From contig JAIFKU010000029.1 of the NCBI GenBank assembly GCA_020049495.1, positions 1 through 42,823 on the forward strand: a stretch of DNA of 42,823 bases. Direction: 5' to 3'. Both the position numbers and the translations under genes were made by a program. Source of the DNA: Accumulibacter sp. (GTDB lineage Bacteria; Pseudomonadota; Gammaproteobacteria; Burkholderiales; Rhodocyclaceae). Below are positions 19,429 through 27,522 of the stretch, piece after piece (the first letter of the stretch is position 1; each line of letters opens with the position of its first letter). The notes under the pieces were generated by a model. The model had not been told where the DNA came from. It was given only the letters and a program-made list of their open reading frames with translations, and searched no databases.

Positions 19429-22269
19429 TTAAGCCAGTTTGTACTGTCCGATTTCGCCCAGTGCGGACTCTATCAGTGCTTTATGTTGTGCATTGTGCTT
19501 GCTGTAATAGCCAACCGCCGGTGACGCGGATGCCGGGCGTGACACTAGCAGCAGACGCTGTTTGTTGTTGAACGAGCGATCCAGATGCTGACGTGAGGCG
19601 ATCCAGTACCAGGCACCCTGGTTACGCGGCTCTTCCTGACACCAGACAATCTCGGTGGCCTTCGGATACTTCGCCATCTCGCCCTGGAAAGAGTCCTGCG
19701 GGAAAGGATAGAACTGCTCGAGTCGGGCAATGGCGATGTGGGTGATATTTTTCGCGCGACGCGCGGCAATGAGATCGTAATAAACCTTGCCGGAGCAGAA
19801 GATGACGCGCGTCACTTTCTTGCCGTCGATCGGATCGACTTCGCCGATCACCGGCTGGAAATGACCCTTGGAGATCTCATCCATGGTCGAGACGGCATCC
19901 TTGTGACGCAGCAGCGACTTCGGCGTGAAAACGATCAGCGGCTTGCGCTGTTTGCGTATGGCCTGACGACGCAACATGTGGAAAACCTGCGCCGGCGTCG
20001 AGGGCTGACAGACTTCCATGTTCCTCTCGGCGCACAACTGCATGAAGCGCTCGATACGCGCCGAGGAATGCTCAGGTCCCTGACCTTCGTATCCATGCGG
20101 TAACAGCAGGACGAGGCCACAGGCACGTCCCCACTTGGTTTCACCAGAAGCAATGAACTGATCGATGACCACTTGCGCACAATTGACGAAGTCGCCGAAC
20201 TGGGCTTCCCAGACCACGAGTTCGTACGGATTCGAGGTGGCGTAGCCGTATTCGAAGGCCAGCACCGCCTCTTCGGAAAGAACGGAGTCAAAGCACTGGA
20301 AGCTGGCCTGTTTTTCCTGCAGATTGGCTAGCGGATAATAGGTGCCTTCGTCCCAGTGCTCGCGCTTCTGATCGTGCAGCGCGGCGTGACGGTGAAAAAA
20401 GGTACTGCGTCCCACATCCTCGCCTGAAATGCGTACGCCATAACTGGAGACGAGCAGCGAGGCGTAGGCGAGGTTCTCGGCCATCCCCCAGTCGAAGGGA
20501 ACGCTACCCTGCCCCATCAGACGACGGTCATCGATGATTTTCTTGACCCGGTTGTGCAGGGTAAAGGTTTCGGGAATCGCCGTCAGCCGTTCGGAGAGCC
20601 GTTTGATCTCCTTGACCGGAACAGTCGTGTCGCAGTTCTCGACGTAGGCCTTGTTCAGGTAAGGCGTCCAGTCGATCATCAACGGATTGGTGTACCCCGC
20701 AATCACCGGGTTGTACAGCAACTCGCCGCGATCAAGATGGTCCCGGTAACTCTGGATCATGTCCTCCGGCCCGTCACCCGGCAATACACCTTCGGCCACC
20801 AGCTTGTCGGCGTAGATCTTGCGCGTTCCCGGATGCGCGGCAATCCGCTTGTACATCAGCGGCTGCGTGACCATCGGCTCATCCTGCTCGTTGTGACCGA
20901 GTTTGCGGAAACAGACAATGTCGATGACGACGTCCTTCCTGAACTCCTGCCGGTACTCGATGGCCAGGCGGGTCACCAGAGCCACCGCTTCAGGGTCATC
21001 GCCATTGACGTGGAAGATCGGTGCATTGGACATCTTGAAGATGTCGGTGCAGTAGATCGTCGAGCGCGAATCACGCGGATCGGAGGTGGTAAAACCGATC
21101 TGGTTGTTAACCACGATATGCACCGTACCGCCGGTACCATACCCACGGGTCTGGGCAAAGTTGAGCATTTCCTGATTCACACCCTGGCCGGCCACCGCGG
21201 CATCGCCATGAACCAGAACCGGCAGAACCTTCTCCTGCGAACCTGCACCGCGACGATGTTGACGTGAATAGACCGAGCCGGCGACCACCGGATTGACGAT
21301 CTCAAGGTGCGATGGATTGAAGGCCAGCGAAAGCTGGCACGGGCCGCCAGGCGTCGACACCGAAGACGAGTAACCGAGGTGGTACTTGACATCGCCCGAG
21401 GACAGATCCTGCGACTTCTTGCCTTCAAACTCGTCGAACAGCATCGCCGGTTCTTTGCCCAGCGTGTTGACCAAGACATTGAGGCGGCCTCGATGCGCCA
21501 TGCCGACAACGATGTCATCTACACCGGAACCTCCCGCAACCCGGAGCAGTTCGTCGAACGAGACGATCAGCGATTCACCGCCCTCGAGCGAAAAACGTTT
21601 CTGGCCGACGTAGCGGGTATGCAAATAACGCTCAAGGGTTTCAGCCGCTGTCAGGCGCTCAAGGAAACGCAGCTTCTGTGCGGCGGTATAGGTCCCCTTG
21701 GCACGAATCGGTTCGAGACGCGCCTGCAGCCAGCGCCGTTCGGCGGTGCTGTTGATATACATGTACTCCATGCCGATCGAGCCGCAATAAGTTTCCTTGA
21801 GGGCATCGAAAATCTGCCCGAAGGTAGCGCGTTCGGAGACCGCCTTGAACGAGCCCGCATTGAACGGGGTGTTGATATCGGCATCGGTCAGGCCGTAGTA
21901 AGTTGGCTCCAGTTCGGGGATTTCCGGACGCGTCTGTCGCTTGAGCGGGTCGAGATTGGCCCAGCGTGCGCCCTGTGTACGGTAGGCGCCGATCAGTTGC
22001 AGAACGCTGACCTGCTTCTTGTCATCAACCGGCACCGACGCCGTTGCCCGATAGCCGCCCCTCTTGGCCTGTTCGGCAAAGGCATTGACAATCTGCAAAT
22101 GCGGCACATCGCGAGCAACGGCACCGGGCAGTTGCGCCAGCCGGTCGAAATAATCCCGCCATTCACTAGGAACCGAAGCCGGATTATCAAGATAATTTTC
22201 GTAGAGATCCTCTACGAACGGGGCGTTGCCACCGAAGAGGTGAGATGTTCCGAACAACTGATTCATCAT
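19429..22269 (-). CDS. odhA: 2-oxoglutarate dehydrogenase E1 component
   Basis: The 946-residue thiamin-diphosphate enzyme has the short N-terminal segment (LFGGNAPFVEDLYENYLDNP) that anchors E1 to E2, then VGMAHRGRLNVLVN, the TPP/Mg region HGDAAVAGQGV with NNQIGFTT, and the C-terminal transketolase-like LLLPHGYEGQGPEHSSARIERF. The size fits E. coli SucA (933). The start is ATG 22269, with AGGT 6 bases upstream; a second ATG follows directly. It lies 110 bases after gltA, with a hairpin in the gap. It indicates an oxidative 2-oxoglutarate to succinyl-CoA step. Confidence 0.97.
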   Translation of the reverse strand: MMNQLFGTSHLFGGNAPFVEDLYENYLDNPASVPSEWRDYFDRLAQLPGAVARDVPHLQIVNAFAEQAKRGGYRATASVPVDDKKQVSVLQLIGAYRTQGARWANLDPLKRQTRPEIPELEPTYYGLTDADINTPFNAGSFKAVSERATFGQIFDALKETYCGSIGMEYMYINSTAERRWLQARLEPIRAKGTYTAAQKLRFLERLTAAETLERYLHTRYVGQKRFSLEGGESLIVSFDELLRVAGGSGVDDIVVGMAHRGRLNVLVNTLGKEPAMLFDEFEGKKSQDLSSGDVKYHLGYSSSVSTPGGPCQLSLAFNPSHLEIVNPVVAGSVYSRQHRRGAGSQEKVLPVLVHGDAAVAGQGVNQEMLNFAQTRGYGTGGTVHIVVNNQIGFTTSDPRDSRSTIYCTDIFKMSNAPIFHVNGDDPEAVALVTRLAIEYRQEFRKDVVIDIVCFRKLGHNEQDEPMVTQPLMYKRIAAHPGTRKIYADKLVAEGVLPGDGPEDMIQSYRDHLDRGELLYNPVIAGYTNPLMIDWTPYLNKAYVENCDTTVPVKEIKRLSERLTAIPETFTLHNRVKKIIDDRRLMGQGSVPFDWGMAENLAYASLLVSSYGVRISGEDVGRSTFFHRHAALHDQKREHWDEGTYYPLANLQEKQASFQCFDSVLSEEAVLAFEYGYATSNPYELVVWEAQFGDFVNCAQVVIDQFIASGETKWGRACGLVLLLPHGYEGQGPEHSSARIERFMQLCAERNMEVCQPSTPAQVFHMLRRQAIRKQRKPLIVFTPKSLLRHKDAVSTMDEISKGHFQPVIGEVDPIDGKKVTRVIFCSGKVYYDLIAARRAKNITHIAIARLEQFYPFPQDSFQGEMAKYPKATEIVWCQEEPRNQGAWYWIASRQHLDRSFNNKQRLLLVSRPASASPAVGYYSKHNAQHKALIESALGEIGQYKLA

Positions 22270-22343
22270 GGTATTACCTGTGGTCAGGGTTTCAGATGCA
22301 TGTAGCGAATAATCTGCTCGCAATTGTGGATCAGACCTGAAGG

Positions 22344-22374
22344 AAAAGGTGGCGGCTGTCGGCTACCACCTTTT
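22344..22374. repeat. Hairpin between gltA and odhA
   Basis: AAAAGGTGG (22344-22352) pairs perfectly with CCACCTTTT (22366-22374) around a 13-base loop, 5 bases after the gltA stop on the minus strand. On that strand only four T residues end the stem and no longer T run follows, so it could be a leaky terminator or an mRNA-stabilising stem at the end of gltA. Confidence 0.5.
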
Positions 22375-22379
22375 GCCGG

Positions 22380-23681
22380 TCAGTCCTCGCGATGGTGTTC
22401 CGGCGGGACATCGCGCATCGGGGCACCGGTATAGAGTTGACGCGGGCGGCCGATCTTGTATTCCGGATCAGAAATCATTTCTTCCCACTGCACCATCCAG
22501 CCAACCGTGCGCGCCAGAGCGAAGATGCAGGTGAACATGGAGGTCGGAATGCCAATGGCTTTCTGCACGATACCGGAGTAGAAGTCGACGTTCGGGTAGA
22601 GCTTTTTCTCGATAAAGTAATCGTCTTCCAGTGCGATCTTTTCCAGTTCCATGGCCAGCATGAACAGACGGTCATTCTCCAGCCCCTGTTCCTTCAAGAC
22701 GTCAGCACAGATCTTGCGCATGATCTTGGCACGCGGATCGAAGTTCTTGTAGACACGGTGACCGAAACCCATCAGTTTGAAGCTGTCGTTCTTGTCCTTG
22801 GCCCGCTTGATATACTCGGGGACACGCGACACGTCACCGATTTCCTCAAGCATCTTGAGGCAGGCCTCATTGGCCCCGCCATGCGCCGGACCCCATAGGC
22901 AACCCATACCCGCAGAGATGCAGGCGTAGGGATTGGCACCGGATGAACCGGCCAGGCGGACGGTCGAGGTCGACGCATTCTGCTCGTGATCGGCATGCAG
23001 GGTAAAGATGGTATCCAGCGCATGCACCAGAACCGGGTTCGGCTCGTATCTCTCGCAGGGATTGCCGAACATCATGTGCATGAAGTTGGCGGTATAGCCA
23101 AGGTCATTGCGCGGATACATGAAGGGCTCACCCATCGAATACTTGTAGGCCAGCGCGACGATGGTCGGCAGTTTGGCCACGATGCGGTTGAAACTGATGT
23201 TGCGGTGCTTGGCGTCGGAAAAGTCTTCAGCTTCATGATAGAACGCTGACAAAGCTCCGACCACACCGACCATCACCGCCATCGGATGGGCGTCACGACG
23301 GAAGCCCTGATAGAACTTGGCCATCTGCTCGTGCACCATCGTGTGCTTCTTGATGATATTCACGAACTCGACTTTTTCCTCACCGTTTGGCAGTTCACCG
23401 TGCTTCAGCAGATAGGCCACATCAAGAAAGTTGCAATGCTCCGCCAATTGCTCGATCGGATAACCGCGGTACAGAAGCTCACCCTTGTCACCGTCGATGA
23501 ATGTAATCTTCGATTGGCATGCAGCAGTGGATAAAAATCCGGAATCGTAAGTAAACAAGCCGGTCTTGGCCGCCAGGGTTCGAACATCTATGCAGTCGTT
23601 GCCATGAATCGGCGTCATGATCGAAAACTCGACCGGGGCTTTTCCCTCGATAGTCAGTATTGCCTTGCGTTCAGTCGTCAT
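22380..23681 (-). CDS. gltA: Citrate synthase (type II)
   Basis: The 433-residue protein carries GltA signatures: an N-terminal domain ([47 protein letters not shown]), [19 protein letters not shown] with the catalytic histidine, [15 protein letters not shown] and [16 protein letters not shown], with the second catalytic residues in the C-terminal part. It condenses oxaloacetate with acetyl-CoA. GGAG precedes the ATG by 6 bases. It lies directly downstream of sdhE (69 bases), the normal betaproteobacterial order. Confidence 0.97.
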   Translation of the reverse strand: MTTERKAILTIEGKAPVEFSIMTPIHGNDCIDVRTLAAKTGLFTYDSGFLSTAACQSKITFIDGDKGELLYRGYPIEQLAEHCNFLDVAYLLKHGELPNGEEKVEFVNIIKKHTMVHEQMAKFYQGFRRDAHPMAVMVGVVGALSAFYHEAEDFSDAKHRNISFNRIVAKLPTIVALAYKYSMGEPFMYPRNDLGYTANFMHMMFGNPCERYEPNPVLVHALDTIFTLHADHEQNASTSTVRLAGSSGANPYACISAGMGCLWGPAHGGANEACLKMLEEIGDVSRVPEYIKRAKDKNDSFKLMGFGHRVYKNFDPRAKIMRKICADVLKEQGLENDRLFMLAMELEKIALEDDYFIEKKLYPNVDFYSGIVQKAIGIPTSMFTCIFALARTVGWMVQWEEMISDPEYKIGRPRQLYTGAPMRDVPPEHHRED

Positions 23682-23750
23682 AAAAATCTCCAGTCCAGGT
23701 TTTTTAAAATCACACGATCAACCAGAAGTTCCAATGCTCGGACACTTCCC

Positions 23751-24005
23751 TTACTTTATTCTTACATTGCGCAGCATGGCCACGACTTCGGCCTGCAACG
23801 AATCCGCACACTCGCGCTTGCCGGTGATCAGAGGCCACAGTTCAAGATCTTCCATCTCCGCCAGTATTACGAATGCCGCTGCCTGCTCCGGCGTCAGGCT
23901 TGAGAAATGCTTCTCAAGAAAGCCTCCGAGCAGCAAATCCATCTCCAGTAGAGCGCGGTGCGTACAGCGCCAGCGCAAACGGTTCATTTCTGCGCTTGCT
24001 TCCAT
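23751..24005 (-). CDS. sdhE: SdhE-type flavinylation factor with altered RGxxE motif
   Basis: An 84-residue protein of the SdhE (YgfY/Sdh5) family: RLRWRC near the N-terminus, then EMDLLLGGFLEKHFSSLTPEQ and a C-terminal DLELWPLITGKRE. SdhE promotes covalent FAD attachment to SdhA and, in some bacteria, FrdA. The hallmark RGxxE reads RALLE here, so the conserved glycine is alanine, and one extra residue separates it from RWRC. Position before gltA is normal, but the gene just upstream is only an sdhC fragment, whose TGA overlaps this ATG (TGATG). A start at the second Met (residue 7, MNRLRWRC) is possible. Confidence 0.85.
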   Translation of the reverse strand: MEASAEMNRLRWRCTHRALLEMDLLLGGFLEKHFSSLTPEQAAAFVILAEMEDLELWPLITGKRECADSLQAEVVAMLRNVRIK

Positions 24006-24112
24006 CAGATTGCCGCGCCGCTGATGCGCTGAATGATCGACAGTATCCCCGGCAGAGGTAATCCGATCGTTATCAGTTCCGGATTATTAGGGCGTATTTT
24101 CTTGTAAGTCAT
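24005..24112 (-). pseudogene. sdhC: sdhC remnant: N-terminal 35 codons of the succinate dehydrogenase cytochrome b subunit
   Basis: The frame reads MTYKKIRPNNPELITIG then LPLPGILSIIQRISGAAI and stops. This matches the conserved SdhC start in betaproteobacteria (KKRP near the N-terminus, then LPLPGIVSILHRVSG), covering the quinone-site Ser and Arg but with the usual His replaced by Gln. Normal SdhC continues for about 90 more residues with three membrane helices; here it ends at TGA 24007-24005, which overlaps the sdhE ATG. The rest of sdhC and all of sdhD, sdhA and sdhB, normally found here, are absent. The simplest reading is an internal deletion joining early sdhC to the end of sdhB. The open frame extends further upstream (to 24220) without homology. 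Confidence 0.75.
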
Positions 24113-24135
24113 TTCTGGCACGAACACTATCCCTG

Positions 24136-24153
24136 TTGTTATTCGAATAACAA
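24136..24153. promoter_or_regulatory. 18-base perfect palindrome upstream of the sdhC remnant
   Basis: TTGTTATTCGAATAACAA is fully self-complementary and lies 23 bases before the remnant sdhC ATG. Its position is that of an operator or promoter element of the former sdh operon that now drives sdhE, gltA and odhA. Which regulator binds is unknown; it does not resemble the CTTATATAAG palindrome next to the GntR gene. Confidence 0.4.
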
Positions 24154-24241
24154 AACATGGCCGCTTCGACCGGCTTAACACTGTATAGTTCAAGCGACCG
24201 GAAGGCGAACCATTTATCAATGAAACAGGCCTCCCAGCGTA

Positions 24242-24982
24242 CTACCCCAGTTCATTGTGGTAGTGGAAATTCTGAGTCGAATAATAGCCTCGACGCCATT
24301 CCACCGGCTTGTCAGCATAGGTAAAGGTGACCCGCTCGACCAGCAGCAAGGGGCTTCCTTCGGCCACCTGCAGCAATTCCGAACTCACCCTGTCGGCAGA
24401 CACAGCGCGCAGACGCTCATCGGCACGAATCATGCGAACCCCGTAACGACTCTCGAACAGGCTGTAAAGAGAGCTTGTGCCTGACTTGAGAATATCCAGT
24501 GTCAGATCGGGAAACAATTCTCCCGGCAGATAGATCTCATCGAAAACAACCGGCTCATTAGCAAAGCACAACAGTCGGCGAACGATGATGATCGGCGCTC
24601 CCGGTTCGAGAGCGAGAGTACGGGCAACATCAGGTCCAGCCTTTGCCCGCCAGCATTCCAGAGGCACACTTTTCGAGGGCTGAAGTTCGCCTTCGTTGGC
24701 CGCAAGACGAAGGAAACGGAAAAAAGAACGCGGATCATTGTGCGTGGCGACGAAGGTGCCCTTGCCCTGACGGCGCACTAGGAGATTTTCGGCAGCCATC
24801 TCGTCGATCGCCTTGCGCACGGTGCCCTGACTCACGCCAAAGCGAATCGCCAGTTCCGACTCACTGGGTATAATATCACCCGGACCCCACTCGCCGGATT
24901 CAAGGCTGCGCGTGATCAGCGCTCTGATCTGCCGATAAAGCGGACTGAAAGTCGGTGAATGGAACGTTGATGGTTTGTTCAT
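24242..24982 (-). CDS. GntR-family (HutC/UTRA) transcriptional regulator
   Basis: A 246-residue regulator with an N-terminal winged helix-turn-helix (about 12-80; SESELAIRFGVSQGTVRKAIDEMA, QGKGTFVA) and a C-terminal UTRA ligand-binding domain (about 95-240; PIIIVRRLLCFANEPVVFDEIYLP, LLLVERVTFTYADKPVEW). It sits between the mdh gene, which diverges from it, and the sdh/gltA/odh block, which follows on the same strand. That is the position of the GntR regulator linked to TCA genes in other betaproteobacteria, so it probably controls them and itself. The ligand is unknown. No strong ribosome-binding site precedes the ATG. Confidence 0.9.
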   Translation of the reverse strand: MNKPSTFHSPTFSPLYRQIRALITRSLESGEWGPGDIIPSESELAIRFGVSQGTVRKAIDEMAAENLLVRRQGKGTFVATHNDPRSFFRFLRLAANEGELQPSKSVPLECWRAKAGPDVARTLALEPGAPIIIVRRLLCFANEPVVFDEIYLPGELFPDLTLDILKSGTSSLYSLFESRYGVRMIRADERLRAVSADRVSSELLQVAEGSPLLLVERVTFTYADKPVEWRRGYYSTQNFHYHNELG

Positions 24983-25033
24983 CGGATGGATTTCAGCACA
25001 TTTTTACCAGTTCGTCTATCCTGTTATTAATAT

Positions 25034-25043
25034 CTTATATAAG
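25034..25043. promoter_or_regulatory. CTTATATAAG palindrome, candidate GntR operator
   Basis: CTTATATAAG is a perfect 10-base palindrome, followed after TC by a further ATAAG, so the region holds one and a half sites. It lies between the divergent GntR and mdh genes, 52 bases from the regulator start and 24 bases upstream of the mdh -35 box. A/T-rich palindromes of this type are typical GntR-family operators; binding by the adjacent regulator is inference. Confidence 0.45.
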
Positions 25044-25067
25044 TCATAAGACTGTTGAAATCGGTAA

Positions 25068-25097
25068 TTGACACTACCGGATATTCGCTCTTATGAT
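25068..25097 (+). promoter_or_regulatory. Sigma-70 promoter of mdh
   Basis: -35 TTGACA (25068-25073), an 18-base spacer and -10 TATGAT (25092-25097). Transcription should start near 25104, giving a leader of about 88 bases. The match to consensus is close. Confidence 0.65.
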
Positions 25098-25191
25098 TCC
25101 ACGTTGTCATTACTCGCCTCAAGCAATCCCGATTTCGAAGATTCAAGAGACGTTTACAGATTTTTTTATCGTTATCCACAGGAGCCACACC

Positions 25192-26178
25192 ATGTCCAAA
25201 GCCCCAGTTCGCGTCGCCGTTACCGGCGCCGCCGGCCAAATCGGTTACAGTCTGCTTTTCCGCATTGCCTCCGGCGAAATGCTCGGCAAAGAGCAGCCGG
25301 TCATTCTTCAACTGCTTGACCTGCCGCAAGCCCAGAAGGCCTGCCAGGGGGTCATGATGGAACTCGACGACTGCGCCTTCCCGCTGCTCGCCGGCATGCT
25401 CACCACGGATGATCCCAACGTTGCGTTCAAGGATGCCGATATCTGTCTGCTGGTTGGTGCCCGTCCCCGCGGCCCCGGCATGGAGCGTGCCGACCTGCTG
25501 ACCGCCAACGGTGCCATCTTCACCGTTCAGGGCAAAGCCATCGCCGAGAACGCCAAGGAACAAGTCAAGGTTCTGGTTGTCGGCAACCCGGCCAACACCA
25601 ATGCCTACATCGCCCGTTCCGCCGCGATCAAGGTTGGACGCACCAATCCGGCCAACTATCATGGCATGATCCGCCTCGATCATAACCGCGCGCTGTCGAT
25701 GGCCGCCGCCAAAGCCGGTCGCCCGGTATCCAGCCTGAAGAAAATGACCGTCTGGGGTAACCATAGCCCGTCGATGTACGCCGACTACCGCAATTGCACA
25801 TCCAACGGCGACAGTGTCAAGGCACTGATCAACGATCCGGTGTGGAATAACGATGTCTTCCTGCCGACTGTAGGCAAGCGCGGCGCGGCCATTATCGAAG
25901 CACGCGGTCTCTCATCTGCGGCGTCTGCGGCCAATGCCGCCATCGGTCACATTCGTGACTGGGTCAACGGTTCCGACGACTGGGTCACCATGGGCGTGCC
26001 GAGCGACGGTTCCTACGGCATCCCGGCCGGAATCGTGTTCGGGTTCCCCTGCGAATGCAAGGGCGGTTCCTACAAGATCATCCAGGGCATCGAAATCGAC
26101 GCCTACTCGCAAGAGAAAATCAGCAAGACGCTCAAGGAACTGACCGACGAGGCCGATGCGGTCAAGAGCATGCTCTAG
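25192..26178 (+). CDS. mdh: Malate dehydrogenase (NAD-dependent)
   Basis: A 328-residue malate dehydrogenase of the long type (about 325-330 residues): the NAD-binding start [37 protein letters not shown] with the substrate-binding arginines, [13 protein letters not shown], the Asp of RLDHNRA, and the catalytic histidine in [14 protein letters not shown]. It interconverts malate and oxaloacetate for the TCA cycle. The ATG at 25192 is chosen (CAGGAG upstream); the 33-codon upstream extension is leader and promoter. It is divergent from GntR and followed by a strong terminator. Confidence 0.97.
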   Translation: MSKAPVRVAVTGAAGQIGYSLLFRIASGEMLGKEQPVILQLLDLPQAQKACQGVMMELDDCAFPLLAGMLTTDDPNVAFKDADICLLVGARPRGPGMERADLLTANGAIFTVQGKAIAENAKEQVKVLVVGNPANTNAYIARSAAIKVGRTNPANYHGMIRLDHNRALSMAAAKAGRPVSSLKKMTVWGNHSPSMYADYRNCTSNGDSVKALINDPVWNNDVFLPTVGKRGAAIIEARGLSSAASAANAAIGHIRDWVNGSDDWVTMGVPSDGSYGIPAGIVFGFPCECKGGSYKIIQGIEIDAYSQEKISKTLKELTDEADAVKSML

Positions 26179-26201
26179 GCACAGATCCATTTCGCCACAA
26201 A

Positions 26202-26226
26202 GCCGCAGCACGTCTGCGGCTTTTTT
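26202..26226 (+). terminator. Rho-independent terminator of mdh
   Basis: GCCGCAG (26202-26208) and CTGCGGC (26214-26220) form a perfect 7-bp stem with a 5-base loop, followed by six T residues (26221-26226), 24 bases after the mdh stop. Confidence 0.9.
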
Positions 26227-26297
26227 CGACAGTTGATTCCCTGATCGGGTCAGTGTGTACGAGGTATGTTTTTCGCTACTAAAAAGGGAAGCCACTG

Positions 26298-27359
26298 CTA
26301 CACAGGGGGCGCGCTCGATTCGCGCACGATCAGTTCGGGCGCATAGATGGATTCGCGACTTGGCAGGCCGGGATCGGCCAGACGCGATTGCAGGCAATCG
26401 ATGGCATTATTGGCCATCCTGACGTAGTCCGGTCTCAGGGTGGTCAGCGTGGGCACCATCAGGCCGGCAAGCTGGATATCGTCAATGCCGATCAGGGACA
26501 TGTCGCCGGGCACACTCAGGCCCAACTTGTGCAAGCCTGCAACCAGACCAACGGCGAGAATGTCATTCATGGCGATAACTGCCGTAGGTCGCGGATGAAA
26601 CTTCAGCAATTGCGCCGCCACACGCTGGCCGAAATAGGCCAGTCTTGTGTCTCCCTCCCGGTCAGCTGCCGGATCGCTATCTTTGCTGATCAGCAGTGGC
26701 TCGCCCAGTCCATGCCGTTTCATGGCCTTCGCATAGCCGCCCATCCGGGCAATGCGACTGGCTGACAGCAAGGGCGGAGTCACATAGGCAATGGAACGAT
26801 GCCCGAGTGAAACCAGATGGTCGACGGCCATGGAGGTCGCCAGTGCATTGTCAATGGTCGCCACATCGACGCCCTGCATTTTCAGCTCGGAAGAACGCAA
26901 ATCGAACAGGACAAAAGCAATACCACGCCGCACATATTCAAGCATGACCAGAGGATTTCTGAGTTCTGTCGTCACAATGATGCCGCGCACTCCATAACTC
27001 ACCAGTTCGTCGATAAAGGCCTTTTCGCGCTCTGCATCCCGGTGTCCGTTGCCCAACACGGGTCTGAAGCCGCAGCGTTGTGCCGCATCTTCAAGAGCCA
27101 GCGCCAACTCTCCGTGATAGGGACTGACGATACTCGGCATCAGCAGGCCCAGCATGGGCGTGTGCCCCGTTTTCAGTTGCCTGGCGACCGTACTTGGCGA
27201 ATAGTTCAGCGTCTCGATGCTTTTGCGGATGCGTTCCAGTGTATCGAAGCGCAAGTGCTTGTGCCGATCATTCAGGTAGTTCGAAACACTCGACGTAGAA
27301 ACACCCGCTGCCTTGGCAACATCCTGAATGGTGACTCTCTGTTTCCTGAATCCAGGCAT
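26298..27359 (-). CDS. LacI-family transcriptional regulator
   Basis: A 353-residue regulator with an N-terminal LacI helix-turn-helix (VTIQDVAKAAGVSTSSVSNYLN, about 8-29), a hinge (YSPSTVARQLKTGHT) and a periplasmic-binding-protein-like effector domain (LGLLMPSIVSPYHGELALAL to GDMSLIGIDDIQLAGLMVPT). The ATG at 27359 is preferred to the upstream ATG at 27398 because homology begins there and a GGGGA lies about 6 bases upstream. It is divergent from the CitE-like lyase gene, which is the most likely target. The effector is unknown. Confidence 0.9.
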   Translation of the reverse strand: MPGFRKQRVTIQDVAKAAGVSTSSVSNYLNDRHKHLRFDTLERIRKSIETLNYSPSTVARQLKTGHTPMLGLLMPSIVSPYHGELALALEDAAQRCGFRPVLGNGHRDAEREKAFIDELVSYGVRGIIVTTELRNPLVMLEYVRRGIAFVLFDLRSSELKMQGVDVATIDNALATSMAVDHLVSLGHRSIAYVTPPLLSASRIARMGGYAKAMKRHGLGEPLLISKDSDPAADREGDTRLAYFGQRVAAQLLKFHPRPTAVIAMNDILAVGLVAGLHKLGLSVPGDMSLIGIDDIQLAGLMVPTLTTLRPDYVRMANNAIDCLQSRLADPGLPSRESIYAPELIVRESSAPPV

Positions 27360-27410
27360 CCTGATTCCCCAAAGAAGTGGCTTTGAGCGGTAATGCATGT
27401 CAAGCCCGTC

Positions 27411-27423
27411 ATCATTTCATGAT
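27411..27423. promoter_or_regulatory. Small inverted repeat between lacI-type gene and lyase gene
   Basis: ATCAT-TTC-ATGAT is an inverted repeat with 5-base arms in the 163-base divergent promoter region. LacI-family operators are usually longer palindromes with a central CG, which this lacks, so assignment as an operator is weak. Confidence 0.2.
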
Positions 27424-27522
27424 TCGGTCCCTGACGCCAGAATCCTGAAGAAATGAACAGATCAGACCACCCGGCACAGTCGCGGTAAAATGCAGGCATT
27501 GAAATCAACACGGACATGCCCC

